NCBI RefSeq assembly: GCF_001425045.1
Contig: NZ_LMDJ01000034.1
Coordinates: 248,001 to 312,000, forward strand
Source: Massilia sp. Root351
Lineage (GTDB): Bacteria > Pseudomonadota > Gammaproteobacteria > Burkholderiales > Burkholderiaceae_D
Direction of reading: 5' to 3'
Length of the DNA: 64,000 nucleotides
In this document: positions 50,452-59,353 of the stretch, piece by piece
Position numbering within the stretch: position 1 is the stretch's first letter
Layout: the number at the start of each line of letters is the position of its first letter
Program-made: the position numbers and the translations under genes
Notes under the pieces: generated by a model
Databases searched by the model: none
What the model saw: the letters and a program-made list of their open reading frames with translations, nothing else
Told to the model about the DNA's origin: nothing

Positions 50452-51603
50452 ATGAAACGTTTGACCCATCCGCTGGCGCCCGAAGGCGCGGCGGACTATG
50501 CCGACCCCACTTTTTCCGCCGACCTGATCGCCTGGCAGCAGCAACATGGCCGCCACACGCTGCCGTGGCAGAACACGCGCGACGCCTACCTGGTGTGGCT
50601 GTCGGAAATCATGCTGCAGCAGACCCAGGTGTCCGCCGTGCTGGGCTACTACGCGCGCTTCCTGGCGCGCTTCCCCACCCTGCGCTCGCTGGCCGAGGCG
50701 CCGGTGGAGGACGTGATGGCGCAGTGGAGCGGCCTGGGCTACTACACCCGCGCGCGCAACCTGCACAAGTGCGCGCAGCGCGTGGTGGCCGAGTACGGCG
50801 GCGTGTTCCCGTCCGACCCGGCGCTGCTGGCCGAGCTGCCCGGCATCGGCCGCTCGACGGCGGCCGCCATCGCGGCGTTTTCCGGCGGCGCGCGCGCGGC
50901 CATCATGGACGGCAACGTCAAGCGCGTGTTCGCGCGCGTGTTCGGCATAGCCGCCTACCCCGGCGAGAAGCAGGTGGAACAGGCCATGTGGCTGCGCGCC
51001 GAGGCGCTGCTGCCCGAGCAGGGCATCGAGTCGTACACGCAGGGGCTGATGGACATGGGCGCCACCTTGTGCACGCGCAGCAGCCCGGACTGCGGCCGCT
51101 GTCCGATGCAGCCGCGCTGCGTGGCGTTCGCCACCGGCCGCACCAAGGAACTGCCGGTGCGCAAGCCGAAGAAGGCGACGCCGGAGAAGCACGCCACCAT
51201 GCTGGTGATCATCGACCGGGGCCAGGTGCTGCTGGAGCAGCGGCCGGCAACCGGCATCTGGGGCGGCCTGCTGTCCCTGCCGGAGCTGGACGGCCACACG
51301 CTGGCCGAGGACGACGACATCCCGCCGGCGGACCAGGCGGCGCTGCTGGCTGCGGTGCATGTGTTCGGGCAGATGGAGTCGCACGAGCGGCTGATGACGG
51401 TCACGCATGTGTTCACGCACTACAAGCTGCACATCGCGCCGCTGCTGGTGACCCTGGCCAAGCGCGCGCCGTTCGCCGCCGATGGCCGCCACGTCTGGCT
51501 GGACGCGTCCCGCGTGGCCGACGCCGCCCTGCCCGCCCCCGTCAAGAAGCTGCTGCTCGAACTGCTGGGCGACAGCGCCGCCGCGCAGGCGCGCATGTTC
51601 TAG
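50452..51603 (+). CDS. mutY: A/G-specific adenine glycosylase
   Basis: 383 residues. Removes adenine opposite 8-oxoguanine. HhH-GPD domain with SEIMLQQTQVSAVL (catalytic Glu), LPGIGRSTAAAI and IMDGNVKRV (catalytic Asp); 4Fe-4S motif C-x6-C-x2-C-x5-C in CTRSSPDCGRCPMQPRC; C-terminal NUDIX-like 8-oxoG recognition domain (about 235-370). The start MKRLTHPL has AAGGAATTCC upstream. Last gene of the mutM operon. Confidence 0.97.
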   Translation: MKRLTHPLAPEGAADYADPTFSADLIAWQQQHGRHTLPWQNTRDAYLVWLSEIMLQQTQVSAVLGYYARFLARFPTLRSLAEAPVEDVMAQWSGLGYYTRARNLHKCAQRVVAEYGGVFPSDPALLAELPGIGRSTAAAIAAFSGGARAAIMDGNVKRVFARVFGIAAYPGEKQVEQAMWLRAEALLPEQGIESYTQGLMDMGATLCTRSSPDCGRCPMQPRCVAFATGRTKELPVRKPKKATPEKHATMLVIIDRGQVLLEQRPATGIWGGLLSLPELDGHTLAEDDDIPPADQAALLAAVHVFGQMESHERLMTVTHVFTHYKLHIAPLLVTLAKRAPFAADGRHVWLDASRVADAALPAPVKKLLLELLGDSAAAQARMF

Positions 51604-51757
51604 CCGGCGCGGCTATCCCGCCATGCGCAGCACCGCCAGCGTGGTGCTGGCGGCCGCGATCACAACCGCCAGGGTGGTGGCCATGCGTTCATCATGCGCC
51701 GCGCAAGGTCGGCGATCAAGTGGCGCGCACACGGCGCGTGACGCGGATCAGGTGACG

Positions 51758-52894
51758 CTACAGTTCTTCGAGCGAGAACAGGCGGCGGTGTTCGCGGATG
51801 GCGTAGCGGTCGGTCATGCCGGCGATGTAGTCGGCGATCTTGCGCGCCTGCGCGGTGGCGTCGCCGCTGGCATCGACGTAGTCGGGCGGCAGCAGCACCG
51901 GGTCGGCCATGAAGGCCTCGAACAGCTCGCGCAGGATGCGGCTGGCTTTCACCCGCATGCGGTTGACCTTGTAATGCCGGTACAGGTTGGCGCGCAGGAA
52001 GCGCTTCAGCTCGGTGGCGTCCTTGCGCATCTGGTCCGAGAAACGGATCAGCGGCGGCGCCCGGCGCACCTCGTCCAGATTCTTCGGCGCGGCGTCCAGC
52101 AGCAGCTGGCCGGAGGTGGCCAGCAGGTCGTCGGCCAGCGCCGTGATCAGGCGGCGCAGGGTTTCATAGATGGCGCGCCGGCCGCTCAGGCCGGGATGCG
52201 CGCGCTGCACGTCGCGCCACAGCCGGGCGAAGAATTCCACCTGCTCCAGCTGCGCTATCGTGATCAGCCCGGAACGCAGGCCGTCGTCGATGTCGTGGCT
52301 GTTGTAGGCGATCTCGTCGGCCAGATTGGTCAACTGCGCTTCCAGCGAGGGCTGGGTGCGGTCGATGAAGCGCTGCGCCACCGGACCCAGCAACTTGGCG
52401 TTGGCCAGCGAGCAGTGCTTGAGGATGCCTTCGCGGGTTTCAAACATCAGGTTCAGGCCGTCGAAGGCGCCGTACTGTTCTTCCAGCGTGTCGACCACGC
52501 GCAGGCTTTGCAGGTTGTGCTCGAAGCCGCCGTGCTCGCGCATGCAGTCGTTGAGCACGTCCTGGCCCACGTGGCCGAAGGGCGTGTGGCCCAGGTCGTG
52601 CGCCAACGCCACCGCTTCCACCAGGTCCTCGTTCAGGCGCAGGTTGCGCGCCAGCGAGCGGCCCACTTGCGCCACTTCCAGGCTGTGCGTGAGGCGGGTG
52701 CGGAACAGGTCGCCCTCGTGGTTGAGGAAGACCTGGGTCTTGTATTCAAGACGGCGGAACGCCGTCGAATGGATGATGCGGTCGCGGTCGCGCTGGTACT
52801 GGCTGCGCGAAGCGTGCGGCGTTTCCGGATAGCGGCGCCCCACGCCCTGGTCCGAATGCACGGCGTACGGGGCGAGGTGGGCTTCGCTGCTCAT
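51758..52894 (-). CDS. dgt: Deoxyguanosinetriphosphate triphosphohydrolase-like protein (HD domain)
   Basis: 378 residues, dGTPase/SAMHD1-like family. HD metal motif ALAHDLGHTPFGHVGQD (about residue 95), N-terminal RYPETPHASRSQYQRDRDRI, and LADEIAYNSHDIDDGLRSG. Splits dGTP or other dNTPs into nucleoside and triphosphate. Starts 2 bases after aroKB, so it is in the same transcript, a common betaproteobacterial arrangement. Convergent with mutY. Confidence 0.95.
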   Translation of the reverse strand: MSSEAHLAPYAVHSDQGVGRRYPETPHASRSQYQRDRDRIIHSTAFRRLEYKTQVFLNHEGDLFRTRLTHSLEVAQVGRSLARNLRLNEDLVEAVALAHDLGHTPFGHVGQDVLNDCMREHGGFEHNLQSLRVVDTLEEQYGAFDGLNLMFETREGILKHCSLANAKLLGPVAQRFIDRTQPSLEAQLTNLADEIAYNSHDIDDGLRSGLITIAQLEQVEFFARLWRDVQRAHPGLSGRRAIYETLRRLITALADDLLATSGQLLLDAAPKNLDEVRRAPPLIRFSDQMRKDATELKRFLRANLYRHYKVNRMRVKASRILRELFEAFMADPVLLPPDYVDASGDATAQARKIADYIAGMTDRYAIREHRRLFSLEEL

Positions 52895-52895
52895 C

Positions 52896-54563
52896 TCAGC
52901 CGGCCTGCACGCAGGCGGCCAGGGTCTCCAGCAGCAGGTCCTGCGGCGCGTTGGTGATGCTGGGGCTGCCCAGCGGCTTGAGCAGGATGAACTTGATGGC
53001 GCCGCCCTCGTTCTTCTTGTCCACTTCCATCAGCTCCAGCCAGCGCGCCGTGCCCAGGTCGGGCGCCACGGTGGGCAGGCCGGCGGCGGCCACCAGCGCG
53101 CGCACGCGCGCCACCGTGGCGTCGTCGACCAGGCCCATGCGGCGCGACAGGTCGGCCGCCATCACCATGCCGCAGCCGACCGCTTCGCCGTGCAGCCAGT
53201 TGCCATAGCCCAGGCCGTTTTCAATGGCGTGGCCGAAGGTGTGGCCGAAATTGAGGATGGCGCGCAGGCCGCCCTCGCGCTCGTCCTGGCGCACCACGTC
53301 GGCCTTGATTTCGCAGGAGCGGGCGATGGCGTAGGCCAGCGCGCCCTTGTCGCGCGCCACCAGCAGGCCGATGTTCGCTTCGATCCAGTCGAAGAACTCG
53401 GCGTCGATGATGGCGCCGTGCTTGATCACCTCGGCCAGGCCGGCCGACAGTTCGCGGTCCGGCAGGGTTTCCAGGGTCGACGTGTCGGCGATCACCACGC
53501 GCGGCTGGTAGAACGCGCCTATCATGTTCTTGCCCAGCGGATGGTTGATGCCGGTCTTGCCGCCCACCGAGGAATCGACCTGGCTCAGCAAGGTGGTCGG
53601 CACCTGGATGAAGTCCACCCCGCGCATATAGCTGGCGGCCGCGTAGCCGGTCAGGTCGCCGATCACGCCGCCGCCCAGCGCCAGCAAGGTGGTCTTGCGG
53701 TCGGCCTTGGCAGCCAGCAGGGTGTCGAACACCGTCATCAGGCTGTCCCAGGTCTTGTACTCTTCACCGTCCGGCAGGATGATCTCGATGATGTCCTTGC
53801 CGTGCGCCTGCAGCGCGCTGCGCACGCCGTCCAGGTAGAGCGGCGCGACGGTGGTGTTGGTGACGATGGCGACCTTGCTGCCGGCCACGTAGCGCGCCAG
53901 CAGCGCGCCGTCGGCCAGCAGGGACGGTCCGATGGAAATGGGGTAGCTGCGCTCGCCCAGCTCGACGTTCAGGAGGATGGTGGTTTGTTCGTTCATCGAT
54001 GGTTGTGCCGTGGTGACACAGTTGGGCGCGGCCTGGCAAGCCAGCGCGTCCAGCTGGTTCAGAATTGAGTGAACCATCGATTGTACGTTAGGTCGGCCGG
54101 TATCGACGACGATGTGGGCCATTTCCTCGTAGAGCGGCTCGCGCTGGGCCATCAGTTCTTCCAGCTTTTTGCGCGGATCGGCCGTTTGCAGCAGCGGGCG
54201 GTTCTTGTCGTGCGCGGTGCGCGCGAGGATGGAATTGATGCTGGCGCGCAGGTAGATCACCGTGCCGCGCTCGCGCAGCAGGGCCCGGCTGTCGGGATTG
54301 AGGATGGCGCCGCCGCCGGTGGCCAGCACCACGCCGCGCTGGGCGGTCAGGTCGCGGATCACGTCGGCTTCGCGGCGGCGGAAGCTCTGCTCGCCCTCGA
54401 TCTCGAAGATCCACGGGATGGAGGCGCCGGTGCGGGCCTCGATCTCGTGGTCCGAATCGATGAAGGTCAAGCCCAGTTTGCGAGCCAGGATGCGGCCTAT
54501 GGTGGTCTTTCCCGCCCCCATCAGTCCGACCAGATAAATGTTACTGCCGTAAGTATCAGCCAC
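52896..54563 (-). CDS. aroKB: Bifunctional shikimate kinase / 3-dehydroquinate synthase (AroK-AroB fusion)
   Basis: 555 residues in one unbroken frame. AroK (about 1-178): P-loop GLMGAGKTT (13-21), shikimate-binding DSDHEIE, EGEQSFRRREADV, and ATGGGAI. A short linker (about 178-190) leads to AroB (190-555): LPDGEEYKTWDSL, LALGGGVIGDLTGYAAA, IQVPTTLLSQVDSSVGGKTGIN, NFGHTFGHAIE. These are usually two adjacent genes; here the stop is gone. The internal Met190, where separate AroB would start, has no ribosome-binding site upstream, so a single fused chain is the likely product. Shikimate pathway steps 2 and 5. Followed 1 base later by dgt. Confidence 0.95.
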   Translation of the reverse strand: MADTYGSNIYLVGLMGAGKTTIGRILARKLGLTFIDSDHEIEARTGASIPWIFEIEGEQSFRRREADVIRDLTAQRGVVLATGGGAILNPDSRALLRERGTVIYLRASINSILARTAHDKNRPLLQTADPRKKLEELMAQREPLYEEMAHIVVDTGRPNVQSMVHSILNQLDALACQAAPNCVTTAQPSMNEQTTILLNVELGERSYPISIGPSLLADGALLARYVAGSKVAIVTNTTVAPLYLDGVRSALQAHGKDIIEIILPDGEEYKTWDSLMTVFDTLLAAKADRKTTLLALGGGVIGDLTGYAAASYMRGVDFIQVPTTLLSQVDSSVGGKTGINHPLGKNMIGAFYQPRVVIADTSTLETLPDRELSAGLAEVIKHGAIIDAEFFDWIEANIGLLVARDKGALAYAIARSCEIKADVVRQDEREGGLRAILNFGHTFGHAIENGLGYGNWLHGEAVGCGMVMAADLSRRMGLVDDATVARVRALVAAAGLPTVAPDLGTARWLELMEVDKKNEGGAIKFILLKPLGSPSITNAPQDLLLETLAACVQAG

Positions 54564-54622
54564 TAATGATCCAATTTTCAGTTAAGCGGACACCGGCCGG
54601 GGCCGGTGCCGCAGCCGCCTCC

Positions 54623-56563
54623 TTACGGGCAGCTGAACCGCAGTTTAAACGGATAACTGGTTACATTGTTGCGCGGCGTGGTGATAGTCACGTTGAAAGT
54701 TGCATTTAGTGCCGTCAGGCAAGGTTTCGGCTGCACGCTGCCCACCGTGACCACGTGCGAGGACCCCACGCGCACCGTGTTGCTGTCGATGCCGGCGCCG
54801 GGGAAGACGCCCTGCACCGTGGCAGGCGAGACGCCGGTGGCGGCCGCGTTGACGGGGTTGGAAATGTCCACGCGGGTGCCGGCCGGCATCGGATTGTTGT
54901 TGATGTCGTTCAGCTGCAGGGTGAACACGCGCGAATCGTTGGCGCCCACGGTGCCCAGGTCGAACTCGGCCCCGCTCAGGCGTACCGCGGTCGGGCTGGC
55001 GGTGTCGGAGAACCACACGTTGTCGGCGAAGCTGCCGCTCAGGAAGATGCCGGTCTTGGCGAACAGCGTGTTGGTGCCGTCGGTGGTGCTGGCGCAGATG
55101 GTGGCCAGGCCGGTGCGGGGGCTGTCGCTGCTGACGCCGGGGCCGCTGCCGGAGTTGCATGGCGTGACGGGCAGGTTGGGCAGCGCGGTGCGCGGGTTCT
55201 GGGTGCGGAAGTCCACCGAGCAGCCGCCGTTGACGGTGTTGCAGGCGCCCTTGCTGGACGAGCCCACCGACGCCAGGTTGCTCTGGAACACCACCGGCAG
55301 GCCGTCCGGTACCGGATTGCCGGCCTGGTCGGCCACCAGGATGCTGACCGTGGTGGCCGGGGTGACCGGGCCGCTGTCGAAGGTCCAGCCTTCCACGTTC
55401 GGGCTGCCCACGCTGAGCGAGAAGGCTTGCTGCACCGGCTTGCCGGTGGTGACCACGATGGAGTCCGAGATGGTGGACACGGCCGGGTTGGCCGCCAGCG
55501 TGGCGGTGATGCGGAACGAGGTCGGCGTGCTGCCCGAGTTGACGGTGGTGATCACTTCGCCGTTGGCGTCGGTGCTGTCGCTGGCCTTGTTGATGGTCAC
55601 GTCCACGCCGGCCGCCTTGCTGAAGTTGACCTGCTGGGCCGCAAGCGGCTTGCCGAAGATGTCCACCACCTTGAAGGTCAGGGTGGCCGTTTCGGTACGG
55701 CCGAAACCGCCCTCGCCCTTGATGACGATGGACTGGCTGACCGGCGCCGCGCCCACGAACTGCACCGACGCTGCCGACGGGCTGGCCACGGTCAGCGTGG
55801 CGCTGGCGGTGGCCGGGGTGGCCGCGCCGCTGTTGAGGGTGGCGGTAACCACGTCGTTATTGCCGCAGCCCTGGTCGCGGAACACCACTTGCGCGGTGCC
55901 GTTGCTGGTGGGCGCGGTGGCGGCCAGGGTGGCCTTGCCGGCGGTGACGCAGGCCGACGTGAAGTTGACCGTCATTTGCTGTTCGGTGTACTTGGTGGTG
56001 CCGGTCAGCACGTCGACCGCGATCACGGACGAGCCGTAGGCGCCGATGGTGGCCGGCGACAGGCGCAGGGGGCTGAGCGTGATCGCGGTGGCGCCGACGC
56101 TGTAGTTGGCGTCCGCCGACACGTTGGTGCCGCCCACGGTGCTCGAGGCGGTGACGGTGCCCGCGCCGCTGACGACCAGGCTGGCCGGGCGCATGGTGAC
56201 GGTGGCCACGCCGTTGGCGTCGGTCAGCGTGGTCCCGGCCGACGGGGAAAACACCACCAGCGGCGAGCCGCCCGGCGCGCTGTTGGAGGCGAAGGTCACC
56301 AGCGCGTTCGGCACCACCTTGCCGTCCTTGTCCTTGACGGTGGCGCGCGCCGTCAACGGCGCCACGCTGGTCAGCGCATTGCTGGCCGTGCCGCCGCTGT
56401 TGACCAGCGCCAGCGCGATGGTGGGCGTCTGCACCACCGGCGTGGTGGTGCCGCCGCCGCCGCCCGGATTGACCGCGCCGGGATTGCCGCCGCCGCCGCC
56501 GCACGCCGCCAGCAGGCCCGCGCACAGCGACAGTGCCAGCCATTCCTTGAATTTTTTCATCAT
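54623..56563 (-). CDS. Large Ig-like-domain surface lipoprotein at the pilus locus
   Basis: 646 residues. Lipoprotein signal ending AGLLAAC with an exceptional glycine run (CGGGGG, then PGGGGG) before the mature part. Next come several bacterial Ig-like (Big_1 type) repeats, seen as DKDGKVVPNALVTFAS, DANGVATVTM, KVVDIFGKPLAAQQVNFSKA, DANGEVITTV and ADQAGNPVPDGLPVVFQS. The final 120 residues are different and end RFSCP. No enzyme motif. It sits 52 bases after pilQ on the same strand, between the pilus genes and aroKB, so it is probably co-expressed with the secretin. Surface adhesin or pilus-associated factor by inference. Confidence 0.85.
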   Translation of the reverse strand: MMKKFKEWLALSLCAGLLAACGGGGGNPGAVNPGGGGGTTTPVVQTPTIALALVNSGGTASNALTSVAPLTARATVKDKDGKVVPNALVTFASNSAPGGSPLVVFSPSAGTTLTDANGVATVTMRPASLVVSGAGTVTASSTVGGTNVSADANYSVGATAITLSPLRLSPATIGAYGSSVIAVDVLTGTTKYTEQQMTVNFTSACVTAGKATLAATAPTSNGTAQVVFRDQGCGNNDVVTATLNSGAATPATASATLTVASPSAASVQFVGAAPVSQSIVIKGEGGFGRTETATLTFKVVDIFGKPLAAQQVNFSKAAGVDVTINKASDSTDANGEVITTVNSGSTPTSFRITATLAANPAVSTISDSIVVTTGKPVQQAFSLSVGSPNVEGWTFDSGPVTPATTVSILVADQAGNPVPDGLPVVFQSNLASVGSSSKGACNTVNGGCSVDFRTQNPRTALPNLPVTPCNSGSGPGVSSDSPRTGLATICASTTDGTNTLFAKTGIFLSGSFADNVWFSDTASPTAVRLSGAEFDLGTVGANDSRVFTLQLNDINNNPMPAGTRVDISNPVNAAATGVSPATVQGVFPGAGIDSNTVRVGSSHVVTVGSVQPKPCLTALNATFNVTITTPRNNVTSYPFKLRFSCP

Positions 56564-56615
56564 GCTGTTTTCCGTTGTAATCATAAAAAATCTGGTTGCG
56601 TTAGCGGGCCGGGGC

Positions 56616-58793
56616 TCAGCGTGCGGACAGCCGCTCGGCGACAATCTTCGGCGTGATAAAGACCAGCAATTCGGTCTTGTCGTTGGTGCGCGAATTGGTG
56701 CGGAACAGATAGCCCAGCACCGGTACGTCGCCCAGCAGCGGCACCTTGCTCACGCTGTTGCGCTCGGTCTGCTGGTAAATGCCGCCCAGCACCACGGTGC
56801 CGCCGTTGTCAACCATCACCTGGGTCTTCACGTGCTTGGTGTCGATGGCGAAGCCGGCCCGGGTTTCCTGGCCCACGCTGTCCTTGTTTACGTCCACGTC
56901 GATCACCACGTTGCCGTCCGGCGTGATCTGCGGCGTCACTTCCAGCCGCAGGTTGGCCTTGCGGAACACGATGGAGGTGGCGCCGCTGCTGGTGGCCACC
57001 TGGTAAGGCAGTTCCAGGCCCTGCTCGATGATGGCCACGGTCTTGTCGGCCGTCACCACGCGCGGGCTGGAGACGATCTTGCCGGTGCCGTCCGCCTCCA
57101 GCGCCGACAGTTCCAGGTTCAGGAAGCGGTTGGCGGCCGAGGAGAACAGGCTGATGGCCAGGCTGCCGGCGGCGGCGCCGTTGATGGGCGCGGCCGGCAG
57201 GTTGACGAACTGGGTGTTGTTGAAGCTGTCGTTGGCGTTGGCGATGCTGACCTGGCCGGTGGTCTGGCCCACGCCGGTCAGGTTGCCGCCGATGCCGATG
57301 CGGGTGTTGCCGCCGCCCAGCTGGTAGCCGGCGTCGCCGCCGCGGATGGTGCGCATGTCGGCAAAGCCCAGCTTGGCGCCCAGGTTGCGGGTGAAGGAGT
57401 CGCTGGCCTCGACAATGCGGGCCTCGATCAGCACCTGCTTGGAGGCGATGTCGGTCTTGGCGATCAGCTTGCGGATGTCATCCAGCTTGGAGGCGATGTC
57501 GGTGACGAACAGCTGGTTGGTGCGCGGCTCGATGATGGCGCTGCCGCGGCGCGACAGCACGCGGTTCTTGGCGTCGGCCGCGCCGTCCAGGCCGAACACG
57601 GTCTTGAACGATTCGGCCTTCTGGTAATTGAGCTGGAAGATTTCCGACTTCAGCGGCTCCAGGTCGGCGATCTGGGCGCGCTGCTCGAGCTCCAGTTTTT
57701 CCTTGGTCAGCAGTTCTTCCTTGGGCGCGATCCACAGCACCGAGCCGTTCTTGCGCATGTCCAGGCCCTTGGCCTGCAGCACCACGTCCAGCGCCTGGTC
57801 CCACGGCACTTCCTTCAGGCGCAGGGTCAGGTTGCCGGCCACGCTGTCGCTGGTGATGATGTTCAGGCCGGAAATGTCGGCGATCGCTTGCAGCGCGGCG
57901 CGCACTTCCACGTTCTGGAAATTGAACGACAGCTTTTCGCCGCGGTAGCCCTGGGTGCCCTGGGTCAGCTTGTTGGGGTCTTCCTTGATCGGCTTGACGT
58001 CCACCACCAGCTGGGTGTCGCTCTGGTACACGCTCTGCTCCCACAGGCCCTTGGCCTCGATGGTCATGCGCACATTGTCGCCTTGCGGCACGGTGGTGAT
58101 CTGCGACACCGGCGTGCCGAAGTCGGTCACGTCCAGGCGGCGGCGCAGGGTCTCCGGCAGGCCGGTCTTGAGGAAATCGATCACCAGGCCGGCGGCGGTG
58201 GGGCGCACGTCGACTGCCACCTGGCTGTTCGGCAAGTCCACCACCACGCGGCCTTCGCCGTTGGCGCCGCGCCGGAAGTCCAGGTCGCGCAATTGCTGCT
58301 TGCCCGCCGCCGCGGGCGCCGCCGGCTGCTTGACCGGCAAGCCGGTGGCGTCGACCGCCGTGGCCAGGCCGCCGGAACCGTCGATGGTGAGGATGACGGC
58401 GTTGCCGTCGATGGCGGTGGCGTAGTTCAGGCTGCGTTTCAGGTTGAACACCAGGCGCGAGCGCTCGCCGGCCTGCACCACGTTGACGCTGCGCAGCTCG
58501 CCCTGATTGATTTCCTGGGTGGTCTTGCCGCTGGCGTTGACGGTGGCGCCGAAGTCGAGCGCGATGCGCGGCGGGTTGGTGATGGCAAAGCCGATCGGCA
58601 GTTTTTCCGGCGCGTTCTTCAGCGCGATCTTGACGATCACGTTGGCGCCCTGCTGGTTGGTGGTGATCGATTCGATGGCGTTGCCCGGCTGGGCCCGGGC
58701 CGGGATCCAGGCCAGCATGGCGCAGCACAGCGCCGCCAGCATGGCGGCGCCCGGCAGCCTCTGTCGGAACGCGGAAGTGTAAAGGCGGTTCAT
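56616..58793 (-). CDS. pilQ: Type IV pilus outer-membrane secretin PilQ
   Basis: 725 residues. Signal peptide, one or two AMIN domains (about 35-240), STN/secretin N0 domain (about 310-380, KLSFNFQNVEVRAALQAIADIS), NolW/N1 (about 400-480), and the secretin barrel (about 490-715, ending LLGDVPVLGYLFRTNSRTNDKTELLVFITPKIV). Forms the outer-membrane pore for the pilus. Its ATG overlaps the pilP stop (ATGA). Confidence 0.97.
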   Translation of the reverse strand: MNRLYTSAFRQRLPGAAMLAALCCAMLAWIPARAQPGNAIESITTNQQGANVIVKIALKNAPEKLPIGFAITNPPRIALDFGATVNASGKTTQEINQGELRSVNVVQAGERSRLVFNLKRSLNYATAIDGNAVILTIDGSGGLATAVDATGLPVKQPAAPAAAGKQQLRDLDFRRGANGEGRVVVDLPNSQVAVDVRPTAAGLVIDFLKTGLPETLRRRLDVTDFGTPVSQITTVPQGDNVRMTIEAKGLWEQSVYQSDTQLVVDVKPIKEDPNKLTQGTQGYRGEKLSFNFQNVEVRAALQAIADISGLNIITSDSVAGNLTLRLKEVPWDQALDVVLQAKGLDMRKNGSVLWIAPKEELLTKEKLELEQRAQIADLEPLKSEIFQLNYQKAESFKTVFGLDGAADAKNRVLSRRGSAIIEPRTNQLFVTDIASKLDDIRKLIAKTDIASKQVLIEARIVEASDSFTRNLGAKLGFADMRTIRGGDAGYQLGGGNTRIGIGGNLTGVGQTTGQVSIANANDSFNNTQFVNLPAAPINGAAAGSLAISLFSSAANRFLNLELSALEADGTGKIVSSPRVVTADKTVAIIEQGLELPYQVATSSGATSIVFRKANLRLEVTPQITPDGNVVIDVDVNKDSVGQETRAGFAIDTKHVKTQVMVDNGGTVVLGGIYQQTERNSVSKVPLLGDVPVLGYLFRTNSRTNDKTELLVFITPKIVAERLSAR

Positions 58794-59353
58794 TTTTGGT
58801 TCTCCTTGCTTTCCTGCAGTTCCAGCTTCGACATGCGTTCGACCCAGTCGCCGGTGGCATCCTGGACAATTTCCTTGACGTTTACGGCGTCCTCGGTGAT
58901 GCCGGTGATCAGGCCGTAGTTCTGGCCCACGTGCTGGCCGGCGCGCACCTGGTACACCGCCTTGTCGACCTGCAGCAGGGCGTACACCACCTTGGCCTTT
59001 TCCATCGTGCCCACCATTTTCACGGTGTCGAGCGGGAAGGTCTCGAGGAACTCCTTGCGGCGCTCCATGTCCGGCTTGAGGCCGCCGCCCGGCTTGCGGT
59101 CCAGCCGCGCCAGCTCGGCCAGCAGCTTGTTGGGGCTGAACGGGTCGACTTCCTGCTGCGCCGCATAGGCGTAAGGCACGAACGTCTTCGGCTCGCTGAT
59201 CGGCTTGACGGCCACCACGGCCTGGCCGTCGACCTGCTTCATCCAGTCGCGCACTTCCTGCACGTCGCTGTCGCCGCAGCCGGCCAGCGCCAGCAGCCCG
59301 GCCAGCGCGAGGGCGTGCTGCTTATCACGCAGCGTATCAAGGCGCTTGCTCAT
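58790..59353 (-). CDS. pilP: Type IV pilus assembly lipoprotein PilP
   Basis: 187 residues. Lipobox LALAGC near residue 26, and the PilP domain (about 60-170; FSPNKLLAELARLDRKPGGG, LDTVKMVGTMEKAKVVYALLQVD). Links the PilMNO inner-membrane platform to PilQ. The start MSKRLDTLRDK overlaps the pilO stop. Confidence 0.95.
   Translation of the reverse strand: MSKRLDTLRDKQHALALAGLLALAGCGDSDVQEVRDWMKQVDGQAVVAVKPISEPKTFVPYAYAAQQEVDPFSPNKLLAELARLDRKPGGGLKPDMERRKEFLETFPLDTVKMVGTMEKAKVVYALLQVDKAVYQVRAGQHVGQNYGLITGITEDAVNVKEIVQDATGDWVERMSKLELQESKENQK

Noticed and set aside
47670..50453. A 927-codon open frame on the minus strand across mutM and the dynamin-like gene
   Set aside because: Antisense shadow. 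The translation is His/Gln/Arg/Val-rich with no family pattern, and both plus-strand genes beneath are unmistakable. Similar antisense frames at 7841-10156, 45643-47586, 56106-58919 and 3335-4816 were rejected for the same reason.
51613..51684. A 23-residue hydrophobic peptide on the minus strand after mutY (starts MATTLAVV)
   Set aside because: Hydrophobic enough for a small membrane peptide, but very short, without a ribosome-binding site and in GC-rich DNA where such frames are common.
53996..53998. Possible separate aroB start at internal ATG (Met190 of the fusion)
   Set aside because: No ribosome-binding site upstream and no stop between the two domains, so I kept one fused gene.
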